A stretch of 64,000 nt of DNA from Mucor racemosus. Taxonomy: Eukaryota; Mucoromycota; Mucoromycetes; Mucorales; Mucoraceae. Position numbers and translations under genes: made by a program. Shown here piece after piece: positions 24,254-36,573 of this stretch (position 1 is the first letter of the stretch; the number at the start of each line of letters is the position of its first letter). The notes under the pieces are model-generated. The model had not been told where the DNA came from. It did no database searches and worked only from the letters and a program-made list of their open reading frames with translations. Where the stretch lies: NCBI GenBank assembly GCA_027405735.1, contig JAPEHQ010000001.1, positions 3,162,001 to 3,226,000 of the forward strand, read 5' to 3'.

Positions 24254-24267
24254 CATTTTGCCATCCA
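24254..24267. repeat. 14-bp target-site duplication, right copy
   Basis: Exact copy of 23430-23443, abutting the poly(A) tail of the retroposon. Confidence 0.9.
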
Positions 24268-25052
24268 GAAATACTTGTACTTGCATCCAGTCCCAAACCT
24301 TTATAATTAAATACCAATACCCTTAATAAGCTTTATAATAATCCTTTGACACTCTATCCGATGGTACTAGTTAAATTCATCCAAGTATAAAGCTCGTTGA
24401 CTTATAGCTCTAAAACCTTAAAATTGTTTTTACATCAAAAGTCGATTTTTCATATACTGAATATCAAGTCTGATTTATCAAGACTACAGACATAGTCCTA
24501 GGGATTATTTTTTGCCAATATATATTATATAAAAAGTTTTCGTTTTCGGCTTGAAAAATCCAAAATCCTGTTTTTGTTGTTCGACCATGAGGGTACCCTC
24601 ATGGTTTGAAGGGTCAAAATGGCCAATTTTGCTTTCCAAAAAAAAATTTCAAAAGTATCCAGAATCATGAGAGTTAAACATTCTCTACAAAATGACATTG
24701 ATTTCATGTGATTTGGACCTCAAAAATCGGGTTAAATGGTAGCACAAAGTACACAATTATATAACAGGACTTATATTCAAATAGTTTTTATTCAAGATAC
24801 AACTTTATAAATCTTGTATACACAACTTGACCATATGTGTAAAGGCTAAAATTACTGATGTTTATTTTTTATTGTAAATAAAAAATTATTTTTAAGAGTT
24901 ATATTTATATATCAAAGATTTACGCCATTTTAATTTCATCGTCAACTACTGGAATCCAAATAAAGCTATTCTACACTACCATATTGTTGAAAATGGTAAT
25001 CGATTCAAATGTTTGTATGATGAATATTGTCACCATTCTGTTTGAAAATACT
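24268..25052. other. Intergenic DNA with a 22-bp perfect palindrome at 24584-24605
   Basis: AT-rich 3' flank of the INTS13-like gene. The only structured element seen is a perfect palindrome centred on GGGTACCC (CATGAGGGTACCCTCATG with two more paired bases on each side). No gene recognised. Confidence 0.5.
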
Positions 25053-28000
25053 TTAGATTGTCTCGCCCTTCTCCCCAGGTTGTGCTAAACGACCCAAAAA
25101 CTCCTTTTTTACACGTTTCCACTGCTGATTTTTGTAAACTAATTCAGTACCTAGACTCAAATCACCTTCATCTTGGTTTCCTCGCTTTTTAATCTTATCA
25201 TTCATCCAGTACAACCATAGTAAATTCCCTGGGTTACCCAGGCTTTTCTCCTCTTGGTCTTCTTCTTGCGCCTTCTCTTCTAGTGTGGGAGCAATGTAAG
25301 TCAAATAAGGCTTGGCATTGGATGGGTCAGGATAAGTGGGTTTTTTGGAAGAATAATGATATGAACGAGGATCTACAGGTGCAGTAGAACTGCTGTTAGT
25401 ATTGGTAGTATTGTTTCCGCCTCTACGAGATTTAAAGTTGGGGTTAAGTCTTGGTGGAGGTTGTTTTGATGTTAATTGACCCATAAATAAATTTGTCGCA
25501 CCACTGTTATCTACCATAGGCTTTTCTGATTTAAAGTCTGGTAAAAAGCCATGTGCAGCATCCTCTCGTTCTCTAAGGGACATGTTTTCATATCTATTTA
25601 CTTGACTCCATGCAGCATCCAGCGTTGTTGGTGCTGATCCTTCATCTGATTTGATTTGCATAGTAGCATCGTTATTATCAAAATGTGATTGAGCTTTTTG
25701 TTCTATAACGGAATGAATAAAGTTGCACAGCTTGTGTGTATTACAGTTAATATATAAAAACAACACTGCCAGTAAGCAAACCAACTTACCTGCTGATGAT
25801 TAGCACTGTCTTTGGAAAATCTTTTACCAATTAGACAAAGAGCAACTAGTAATTTCTTTGAAATAAGCTTTGCATCTTCTTTTCTCAATCCCTTCAGAAA
25901 CAGTTTTTGACCAGATCCTTCCATACCATTAACTAATTCAGTTACAATCATGGTAATCAACTCTCGGGTAGATTTCATCTCTTTGGCGTAAATAATATCT
26001 TTTAAAACAACATCTTGCAATTGTTCAAAAAGATCGTGTATAAGCCCAAAAGCAACGCCGAATCCAGAACTTACGGGAATACCATTCAACACATCAATGG
26101 CTAAATCTTGGATCGGCCTTTTGTTTTCATATAGTATGGGAAAACGATCTGTACCCTCACAATCACGGAAGCAAGTGCGCCATCGAGTTGCTTTTTCAAT
26201 AGAACGTGATGTACACAGTCCTTTCTCATTCAAAGTTGAATGCATAATGGGCAGGTGATGTGAAAATCTGGAAGGATTTAAAGTAACGGAACTGCATAGA
26301 TGATTTCGAACAGATGCCTCCATGTATTCCTTTACATTTTCAAATAAATTTGGCCTAACAAGTGTATCTAAAACTTCCACTGTTTTGGGTATATTTCCAC
26401 TAACATCAAGATGATTTACAAAGCCTTCTACTTTGACATTTGATAATTGTATTGTATTATTTTCTGCCTCAATAAATTGTTGTTGCAGTTGGCTATTTAA
26501 GCAATGTAGAAATATGACACCTGTTTCAAAATAGTTTAGTTGTTGCATTCTTTTTTTTTTTTTTTTTTTTCTTGTGCTATGTGATAAATTTTACCTTCTT
26601 GGGCCATTAAAATATGCGTCCATGCCTTTGTATGGCTTGTTTCAGGTGTCACTAGATAGGAGATACTGCCTGAATGGAATAAAGTATAAAAAAGGGTTTG
26701 TATTGAAATTCCCATGTAATATCGTCATACCTTTAAATGTCATGTCTAAATAAACTTCTGTTGCCATATCATGAAACTAAAATACAAAAATGCTTGTTAG
26801 ACATTGGAGAAACTTGGTGCTACAAAATACTTGCTTTAAGTGGAGATATACTATGCATACATGTACACCATTCAGATTCTATTTATTCAAATCGTAAGTA
26901 TATCTGTACAACAACAACAACAACAACAAATATTAAAATCACTTGCCAGGAAGTGCTTTTTTGCTACGTTTCGAGTAAATTAATTTGATTTCTCTATATT
27001 TTAAATAAGTTGGGTCGTGTATAAGTAAATTCCTTAGCGGCTCTTGTTGATTAATCAAATGATATCCATTTGCTTGGTAATACAAAGTAACTGTATGTGT
27101 TGATTGTGCTTGTTCTGCAGACTATTTCATGAATTTAGAATCACAAACACTAGCAGAAAAAAAATACTTAATTTTACCTTCATAGGTATATTGGATATAT
27201 GCAATACGTTTATATTGTAATACAATTGTGCCAAGTGACGCATTGCATGTTTTAAATCATCTTGTCCATTTGGAATGTTGTAAATCGACATTGTAATTTG
27301 AGATGAGATTTGTTTCGAAATAATTTTAGGTGGTATCGTATATTCTGTTGATTCAGGAAAAGGTAGTAATCTTAATACATCGACTTGAACATGGTCTAAG
27401 CTTGGATCAACATTTTCAACTGCATTATACATTATCGCTCTTAAATCTCGAACTGGATCATTCGGATTATTATGGAACCTAACATTTGATCATGTTAATA
27501 TCTTTATAAATATTTTGAATTATGCACATGTACTCGAATGCTTTCTCTGTTGATTGCTTTGCAATTGTAACTAGAATAATACGACATCGTTTTAAAGTAT
27601 TCGTATTATTGTCATTATTATCTAAAAAAGTTTTTAATGCGTTTTCAATCGTTGGTTGTAATCGATCATGTGTATAAGATTGGCGAGGTTGAGCATGTGG
27701 AAATTGTTGTTCCAAGGCTTGTAAATTTTGTTGTGTAGAATCATTTACTAAAAATGGAGTTGCCCCGGCAACCATTACGTTTACCTAATTGACTTTTTAG
27801 TTGATTTGATCATAGCAACTGATATATAGATATATGGATGATAATTACAGGGTACTTTCGAGTATGTTGAATATCCCAAACAATACGACAAAATTCAATA
27901 GAGCTTTGCACCATGCTTGCCCAAAATGGGAAAAGAGGTATTTGGTCTAATTAAGCCAGGTAAGATTATTGTACGTGTTTATTTTGATTATTTATTGTAT

Positions 28001-28090
28001 ACGTGTTGGATCTACTTGATGTTTATTTACTCTTGTAGTTGGATTGAATGCATTTGGATGTCCATCAAGGATAATAAATGTATGTGACAT
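25053..28090 (-). CDS. Integrator subunit 13 / Asunder homologue
   Basis: The multi-exon model starts at an ATG at 28090 (MSHTFIILDGHPNAFN) and continues through VQSSIEFCRIVWDIQHTRK, NVMVAGATPF, ISNIPMK, GVIFLHCLNS and a long helical segment to the exon at about 25760-25053. The N-terminal order follows metazoan Asunder/INTS13: a VWA-like start, a segment like SSMEYCRIMYDI, then TNIPMK, then EIFLHVL. The last exon ends with LLWLYWMNDKIKK...KKEFLGRLAQ, which parallels the C-terminal cleavage-module-binding motif of INTS13 (LLSLWSNRI...EFAGRL). Human INTS13 works with INTS10 and INTS14 in the Integrator complex, which cleaves snRNA and nascent transcripts. The 25.7-kb junction uses acceptor ACACAAG, which keeps the frame. 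An intron near 26549-26570 holds a long T run. Middle exons (26580-27130) are tentative. Dikarya generally lack Integrator. Confidence 0.7.
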
Positions 28091-28628
28091 TGACTTTATG
28101 TTAAAAAGGTGAGCGAGGAAAAAAGAGAAAGTATTAACAAGGGAAAATACCGTGTATACGGACACACTTGGTGTACACAAACACCAAAAGCATTGCACAA
28201 GAGTCTGATAATTTCAAGGACAGACATCAAAAAAGCCTTCAAACTGTACAACTTCTTTGTATGAAAAATAGGAAAAATCTTTTGTATACCATATTGTATA
28301 AGCCGGTGATACTCGCTTTTAAGTAAAATGGACACGTTTTCTCTTTTTGTGGATTATTTGGCTTTGATCAAAGACAAAACTTTAAAATTTCATTCGGAAT
28401 AGGCTACATTTGGCAAGAATACACACATTATAAAAAAAATACATCGGCGCCAAAGGGCAACTCGACATTTATAGAAATAACCTTGATATTTATGAATCTA
28501 TACATGCACACACAAAAACAACAATATGTACATATATTTCAACATGTATAAAAGCCTACTTTGATTGTCTCTTTTTTCACCTTTTCTTTTTCACTTTATA
28601 TATATATATATATTCTTAAATATTAAAT
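28091..28628. promoter_or_regulatory. Divergent intergenic region, INTS13-like / FGE-fusion gene
   Basis: 538 bp between two divergent start codons. On the FGE-gene side a long pyrimidine stretch (TTTTTTCACCTTTTCTTTTTCAC) and a TA repeat (about 28599-28613) lie just before the ATG at 28629. Spurious frames here lack domains. Confidence 0.45.
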
Positions 28629-31401
28629 ATGCTTGTCAAGGCCTTTGCTGATGATTATGATCTTAAATTTAGACCTCACCAGGTCGAAGGTCCTGCTTCC
28701 CCAAGAGATTACTTGGATTGGAATGCTCGTTTAAGAAAATATCGTCTTGAGCAGCAAACCAAGAAAGAAACTCATGTCACTTCTGGCCATGATGTACCTG
28801 AACTCCAATGGGTTCAAACTAGTTATGTTCAGCCACATGTTATGGCTAATGATTTGTTCTTATATGACCCTAAAACCAACAAGTATACTGTTGATAAATA
28901 TGTACATGGTTTGTGATATGTTGATAATTTATTACAATAAGAATTTATTATTTACAAATATAACATAGATGTAACCGAACGTTTTGGTACAATCGATTCT
29001 ATCGTTGTAAGTATTATAATATTTGTTTTTGTTTGCTTGATCTAAAAGGATTTTTGCATATTATTTGTATTACAAAAATTTCTCTCCTAGATTTGGCCAA
29101 GTTTCCCTAACCTTGGTTGTGATAGCCGTAACTCTGAAGATTACTATAGATGTCTTCCTGGAGGTACTCTTGGTATTCGTTCTTTGGTTGAAGAATTTCA
29201 TGCCAGAAAAATTAAGGTCTTGTTTGCTGTTATTGGTTGGGATAACGGAACTGTAAGTTTGATTTCTATGTGAAAGAATTAGGAAACTTACTGTTTTAAT
29301 GACCATTTAGCGTGATCCTCGTGCTTCTTGGAGCTATATCTTGCCTAGATTATTTAGTATGTTATTATGTACATAATTTAAATTTCAGATACTAATGTTT
29401 ACAATAGAGGAATATAACATTGATGGTATGTCAAGCGAAGTTGCTTATTTCACTCAAGATTATTGGATGAATTCTCTTGCTATTGGACATCCTTTGGCTT
29501 TCCAAGCTCAAGCTAATAGTGAGAATAAACTCGGACATGCTCCCGAGATGGATGATACCTTTGTAAGGAATAATTGCTGTTAAAAAGAAAACACAACATT
29601 GAATAACCTTAATTTTAAATATAGATCATGCAATGGAATACTATGGATATGGGTTCGTATTTAAAAATAATTGAAATGCAACTATTAATTAACACGTTTT
29701 ATATTTTAAACAATAGCTAAATATGATTCTAATACGTAAGTTTATTGATAAGATTAATCCAATTATACGTAATATTCACATTTTCATTATAGTCGTATTC
29801 CTACTGTCGCATTAAGAAAGTTCATTGAGCCTCAACATATGACCCGTAGTTGTGATAAGTGGTCTAGAAACAAGACTGCCATGATTCAACATTCCTTCTT
29901 CAATGGTAAATATAATATATATACTTACAATACAATGAAATACCATATTAAATACTATAAATCTTAGGTTTGGGTATTGAAATGTGGGAAAATATATTTG
30001 GTACCTGGAATCAACTTACTCCTCGTGATGCTGAAGCTTTGCGTAGAACCACTAGTATTCTTCGTTGCTTTGGTCCTGACTTTTTTGCCTCTGCAGAATG
30101 GGAACCCCATTGCCCCTGTGTTCGTTGGGAGACAGTTTTCTCTAGTAAATTCCCTAGCCGTACAATTGAAGATCAAATCGTCTGGACCTTTGTTAATCGT
30201 GGTCCCGCTAATGTTACTGGACACCAAATTGTTGTCAATTACCATATTGGTATTCAATTCTACGATGTCTGGCATGGTACTGAAATTCAACCTACCGACA
30301 TTTGTGATGGTCTTGCAACCCTTAGTTTTGATATCGAACCTTATGGTTATGGCTGTATCTTTGCTACAAGCGATGTTTCTCCCTTGCCTGGAAGCTTTGA
30401 ATCCCTTATCAAGAGCTTACATCATCGTTCAAGAATTTCTTTGGCTCAAATTCCTATTTGCAGTGCTGTCTTGTGGCAAGAATTAGATGAAGTTGTTGTA
30501 AGCAAGCATACTAATGAAAATATCTGTGGTATGGTTCGCATTGAAGGTGGTGCTTACGATTTCAAGGTCAAGGGTCTCAGCGCTCATCCTCATGGTAAAT
30601 CAGATTACCCTGGTGTCGATATCAAGTATCCTTGGGAATTCCAACCTTCTCGCCATCATGCCACAAAACATATGCAAATTAACACTTTCTACATGGATGC
30701 CTATCCTGTTACAGAAAGCCAATTTAAAAAATTCTTGGACGAAAGTGGTTATAAACCTGCTGATCCTACAAACTTCTTGAAGCATTGGTGTGGTGGTTGT
30801 TATCCTGCTTCTCGTGCAAACAAACCAGTTATTCATGTCTCTGTTGAAGATGCTAGAGCTTATGCCAAGTGGGCTGGAAAACGTCTTCCTCACGAATGGG
30901 AATGGCAATATGTTGCTCAAGGTGGTCATGAATATCGTACATACCCTTGGGGTAACGAGTGGGATGAAACCAAGGTTCCTGAAGTTTACACTGGTCGTGA
31001 AAGACTTTATCCTGAACATCCTCCTGCTGATGTTGATGCATTCCCTGCCGGTCGCTCATGCATGGGTGTTTATGATCTTGTCGGAAATGTATGGCAATGG
31101 ACTGATGTTTATCGTGATGATCACACCAGAGCAGGCAATTAATTTGTAAACAGATAAAATAAGTAATAACTTATTGACTGATCCTTTTATAGCTATTATC
31201 CGTGGTGGTTCTTACTACCAAGCAAAGAATGGTGAACACTACTTCCCTCAAGCATATCGCAATGACCAACATGGTAAATACTTGTTGATGTCTCCATCTG
31301 TAGATAGATGTGCTACTATCGGTTTCCGTTGTGTCAAGGATACTGAGGAAAGTGCTTTATCTTTTGGTAACTGCTCTTTCGAATCTGATGAATGCTTTTA
31401 A
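28629..31401 (+). CDS. Glycosidase-like TIM barrel fused to an FGE/SUMF1-type domain
   Basis: Ten exons (28629-28908, 28969-29006, 29091-29252, 29311-29356, 29408-29562, 29625-29652, 29717-29735, 29793-29905, 29968-31134, 31193-31401) sum to 739 codons in frame. The last intron has a GC donor (GCAG/GCAATT). Residues about 95-330 look like a TIM barrel of glycosidase type (IWPSFPNLGC, KIKVLFAVIGWDN, NIDGMSSEV), then a beta-rich segment. From about residue 468 the protein matches the formylglycine-generating-enzyme/EgtB fold (MVRIEGGAYDF, YPVTESQFKKFL, WAGKRLPHEWEWQYVA, YPWGNEW, GVYDLVGNVWQWT, RGGSYY, GFRCVKD). The Cys pair used by true FGE after RGGSY is absent (RGGSYYQAKNGEHYFP), so sulfatase activation is unlikely. 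There is no signal peptide, so it is probably cytosolic. Substrate unknown. Confidence 0.85.
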
Positions 31402-31689
31402 GTAATTTCTATCATTCAAAAAATCGACAAATCAACTTTGTGTATATCCTTAACCCTTCAATAATAGTCTAATTTTTTCTCGTCATCATCTTCTTTTACG
31501 TCAATAAAATGATTTAGTTTCATTGTAATCAATTTTAATTCAAGTTCTTTTATATTATATAAAATACGTACATATCGCACATACAAAATGAACAAATAAA
31601 AACAAAATTAAGGCATCAGTTACTATTTTAGCATATAAAAATCCAATTTGCGAAATGTAGATTTTTAAATTTGATAAATACTCTTCTAA

Positions 31690-33420
31690 ATGGGACAGTG
31701 CTCTCTTTTCTATAACTAACCACATACTAAACACTTTTTAGAATATGCCTTAGGCAGTGCTTAATAGATGTGGATTGGTTTCAGTATGCTACCTATCCCT
31801 AAATTTATTTTATATCTCACGAAAGTCTCAAAAACGCGTAAAATTCACAGTTTTTTTCTTGAAAACTGGGTCTCATTTTTCATCCCTGCTCTACTTTTTG
31901 TTTTCCCTAAATAACACCAAGAAACAATTATATGTCAATGTACCTGAGATGTTCAGTTTTAATCCAAAAACAAGTATCCGGAAATATCCTACTTTTTGCA
32001 GGTGGTATTAATTTTTCAGTGCTAAGGTTTCAGATTTTTTACGCGTATTTTACTGCTAATGGATTGAAAACTTTGAGGCTTCATATCTCCAGAAAATATT
32101 AAGCTATACTAACACTTTCCAATAATAAAACTTACTTGTTTTGAAGTGCTCTATAACATGTTTTAATATAAAGAAAATTCTGAGCACTTTTATTTTTTTT
32201 TCATTTTTTTCGACGTTTTTGCAGTAGTTTTCAAAATATCCGTTAAATCGAGTAACAATTTTTTTTTACTCATGTCATCAAGCTCGTTGAGCTCTCTTAG
32301 ATCCAATTTAGTTTTTTTAAAAATATTGATTTTTCGTGGAGATATCCTTAAAAATGTGTACAAAAAGTTACCTTCATTTCTAGCTTCCATTTTCCCTTGT
32401 ATACCCTCATCCTAAATTCTGAATCTGAAAAAAATTTGGATAAAAATCTCGTTTTCTCTATGAAGAATGTAGTTAGAAGATTTTGCAATAGCTCAAAGGA
32501 TAGATAATTTTTTTGCACATCTTTTCATTTGCTTATATTTTAAATATGCTTATAAAAAGTGATGTATATATTCAGAAAACCTTCAAAAGTTTAATTGCAT
32601 TTTACGCAAAATTTAATGTAAAATGTCTGCATGATTTTTATTTAGATGGATGCAGAATTTAAAATTGTATAAAAACTATTTAATATGCTAGTCCAACTTA
32701 CTTCTCAGTTCATTAGTTATTAAGCGATTTTGTTTTTTTAATTATTTTCTGGTCGATTTGTCAAATCGATTTTGAAGTCCAGTTGATGACATAAGGTTAA
32801 GCTATAATATAAACTATTATTTTGATTATCTCGACGAAAAATTGACATTTTCTTCTGAGAAAAAAAATGCAGAGTAGTTTTCGGTTGAATCTATCTCCTG
32901 AAAACAAAAAATTAATGCCTCAATTTACGTGCTCAATGTCTTATAAACAATTTTAAGTCAATTATAGTCAATTTTTGACCAGTACATTTATATTCTGGTA
33001 TTAATATTTCTTTTTTTTTTAAATATATTAATAAATAGTTTATATAATGACGATATATCTTCTTTGAATATTTGACGTAATTCGACTCAATATTAGATGA
33101 AAATATTCGAAAACCATTTAAAAACCATCTAAAACTTACTGTTTACAACGATAAAAATTCTACAACAAAACTACTACTATCTCCACGAATTTCGATTCTA
33201 ATAACTTCCAACTCTACATGAGAGGAGGGACATATCTTTGACATGCTGATATCAAAAGGTAGTGTCTACAACTTACTATGTGTCGAGAAAAATCATCTCC
33301 AAATCCAAAGTGCACTTATAGCTTATTACAGACTTTTATTGGAAACAATTTAAAAGCAACATCTATGAATACTGATGAAAGTAAGCTGCCACTCAACATA
33401 GATATTCTAAGTATTGAATA
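31690..33420 (-). repeat. R1 dispersed repeat, copy e (inverted)
   Basis: Reverse-complement copy of copies b, c and d. Landmarks in order are the TTAGTTATAGAAAAGAG block (reverse) near 31710, GAAATATCCTACTTTTTGCAGG near 31981, CTAATGGATTGAAAACTTTGAGG near 32056, and the TCGTGGAGATATCC block near 32333. It is more diverged than copies b and c. The bases between 31402 and 31690 are the 3' flank of the FGE-fusion gene. Confidence 0.8.
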
Positions 33421-34089
33421 TGTAAATGCTTAAGAATAATGCCCAAAGGTATGCAGCTTCCGTCAATTTATTATTTATTATCATGCATGTTATATGCCAC
33501 CAAGTACCATACTTTATCACCTTCTGCAGTTTCAATACATCTTACAATCTATTGACTACGACATGCATTGAACCGCAAAGTCTCGCTATATATCGGATAT
33601 TATAAATAAGAAACTCCTAGCGTACTAAGTATATTCTTCAGCAGCAATTAACAAGAACGTTTGGACCTCAATTATGGCACCATATTATTTTATGCCAGTG
33701 GTTGTTAGTTAATCAAATAACTATCAAATCAACATCCAAGCATATTTAGCGCAACATTGAAATAAGACAACTCATAATAAGCTCTGAAAGCACAGTTAAA
33801 TCATGATTGATCCATTTCAATCCATAGATTACTATCAAACAGATCTAATGGTTCAATAGTGCCTTAAATTACATCTCAAGATCTCAATATCAAATCAATA
33901 TACAGTAAAAGGCCATACTTTCAATATATAAATAAACGATATTATCTTGTTTTTATTATACAGTTGAAGAACTGATCCATTACTCATTCTCTTTTAATTA
34001 TATTCTTTTTTCAAGTATTATTTATCAAACAAAAAAATATTAAGACACAACAGGTAGTTTTATTGGGCAGAAATATCATGTTTTGCTGA
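33421..34089. repeat. Repeat fragments between R1 copies e and d
   Basis: AT-rich DNA whose part at 33595-33710 matches the reverse complement of about 3480-3545. A TATATAAATAAACGATATTATC stretch near 33929 resembles an LTR-type promoter but no boundaries were found. Confidence 0.4.
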
Positions 34090-35540
34090 TGGTCTTCTCA
34101 ATTCACAGTAATTTGTGAAAGTAGAAATATAAATTTTTATGCTGGATATATTTAAAAAATCTACCATCCTGTATAATTTGAGATTGATTGGATCAATATT
34201 CACAAGGATAGTATTTTTTTTCTCGTTGACTGCAGTTGTAAATATTAGTTTACTATTTAGTAAAACTTAAAACTTATCATCCAGGACTTAATTTCTGTAT
34301 TCACAAGATAGGTTTAATTGATTGCTATTCTGCATTTTTTGTTTTAGCAAAAAATATTGATTTTTTGTCGAGATAATCAAAATAATAGTTTTTATCACAG
34401 CCTGAAACCTATCATAACGGTCTTCCAAAATTTATTTTAAAAAATGGACCAAAAATGATTCAAAAAACAAAATTGTTTAAATGCTCATGAACTGAAAAGT
34501 AATTAGACCTAGCGTATTAGATGGTTTTTGTACAGTTTTAAATTCTGCATCCATATATATAAAACTTAAAGAAATGTTTCACATAAAATTTTGCGCAAAA
34601 TGCAATTAAAATTTTGGAGGTTTTTTGAAGATACAGAGCACTTTTTATAAGCATATTCAAAATATATAAAACGACAATGATGCGTAAAACAATTATCTAT
34701 CGATCGAACTATTATTTAAATTTGTAGCTACATTTTTCGTAGAGGAAGCAAGATTTTTGTTCAAATTTTTTTCAGTTTCAGAATTTGGGATGAGGGTATA
34801 CAAGGGGAAAATGGACGCCAGAAATGGAGGCACCTTTTTGTACACATTTTTGAGGATATCTCCACGAAAAATCAATATCTTAAAAAAATCTAAATTGGGT
34901 CTGGGAGAGCTCAATGAGCTTGATAATATAAATGCAAAAAAAATGTTGCTCAATTGAACCAATATTTAGAAACCTACTATAAAAATGCCAAAAAAAAATG
35001 AAAAAAAATAAAAGTGCTCAGAATTTTTTTACGTTAAAACATGTTATAGAGCACTTCAAAACAAGTGAATTTCATTATTGAAAAGTGTTAGTATAGCTTA
35101 ATTTTTTCTGGAGATATGCATCCTCAAAGTTTTCAATCCATTAGTAGTGAAATACGCGTAAAAAATCTGAAACCTTAGCACTGAAAAATTAATACCACCT
35201 GCAAAAAGTAGGATATTTCCGGATACTTGTTTTTGGATTAAAGCTAAACATCTCAGGTACATCGGCATATAATTTTTTCTTGGTGTTATTTAGTGAAAAA
35301 AAAAGTAGAGCAGGGGTGAAAAGTGAGAGCCAGTTTTGAAGAGAAAAGCAATGAATTTTACGCGTTTTTGAGTCTTTTGTGAGATATAAAATAAATTTAG
35401 GGATAGGTAGCATAATGCGATCAATTCATGCCTGTTTAGTAGTGTCTAAAGTGTATCCTAAAAATGTTTATTATGAGGCTATTTATAGAAGAAAGAAGGC
35501 ATAATATTCCAATTTTGAAGATTGAAATTATTATGAAATT
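34090..35540 (+). repeat. R1 dispersed repeat, copy d
   Basis: Direct-orientation copy relative to b and c; contains the GATGAGGGTATACAAGGGG block near 34789, the TTAGTATAGCTTAATTTTTT block near 35089 and the GAAATACGCGTAAAAAATCTG block near 35149. It diverges by scattered substitutions and small indels. Confidence 0.85.
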
Positions 35541-35657
35541 TTTCTTTGAAAATTCAAATTTAATATTCAAATTTATTTTAACTTATCGAGCGTAGTTTTT
35601 TTGTGTACCACAGCAAGTCAAAATAGACCGTACCTTTTATAAATTATAAAAATTTTG

Positions 35658-35702
35658 TTATTATATATATATATATATATATAATACAGTATATATATAC
35701 AC
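35658..35702. repeat. (TA)n microsatellite
   Basis: Imperfect TA dinucleotide run of about 45 bp, interrupted once by an ATACAGTA segment. Confidence 0.9.
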
Positions 35703-36573
35703 GTTTCACCTACGATTAAATTTTTGTATATATACGTAGCGCTATTTTGCGTCTATTAATTATATGCTCACAAAAGGAGAGGTTGTGGGTTCGAAACTCA
35801 TGCAAACAGATTTTGTTCGGGACTTCTGTTTGCCGGTCTAGAACCGCAGCAGCTAATCATCCCCTCACCTTTTTCTTTTCGTTTTACATTTCAATGCGCA
35901 ACTTTCAAAAGACTACCAATTGTTTTCTTCTTTTCTCTACTCCAGTATTTTTAGTACTACTGTATTTTGGGAATCCATTTTCTTTATAAATATCTTATTT
36001 CACAAGCACAAGGGAGACACATTCTGCACGCAATAATTTAATAATGTAAACTGTATTGTAGGCCTACTACTGTCTGTATATTTCGATTTTGGTTTTTATC
36101 CAGTAAGTAGCAAATAGAGTATTACTAATTGTAACATAAAAGCATACATAATGGAATATCTTTAGTCATTTTTTATAGAGACTTGAAGAGCTCAGCGAAT
36201 AACATTATTAATCATATTTGAATTTCTATCAGTTCCTGCTTCAGTCATTATTAGTTAGAAATCGGTTTGTCACCAGCTTTAATTTATCCTTAATAATGGA
36301 CTTCAGGGTAATTATTACTGCATGAACAATACTATTAAAGGCATATCACTCTTCACTCAAGAAACACTTTATATGTAAATGTGCTAAAAGTATTTCAGAT
36401 ATCAACATCCATAAATCCTTGCGCATTCGGTAAATTTGGATAACAAGCTGGTTATTTGCTATTCACACATGTGGATTACATCCTTTTAGATTTTGATTTT
36501 ATTATTTGGTGTCTAACTTGAATTACTGCTGGGATAAATCAGGAATCACTTCTATTTGACATGTCTGATTGAT

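Noticed and set aside
35780..35815. B-box-like GTGGGTTCGAAACTC, possible tRNA or SINE
   Set aside because: No A box at the right distance, T-stem mismatched, and no acceptor stem could be formed.
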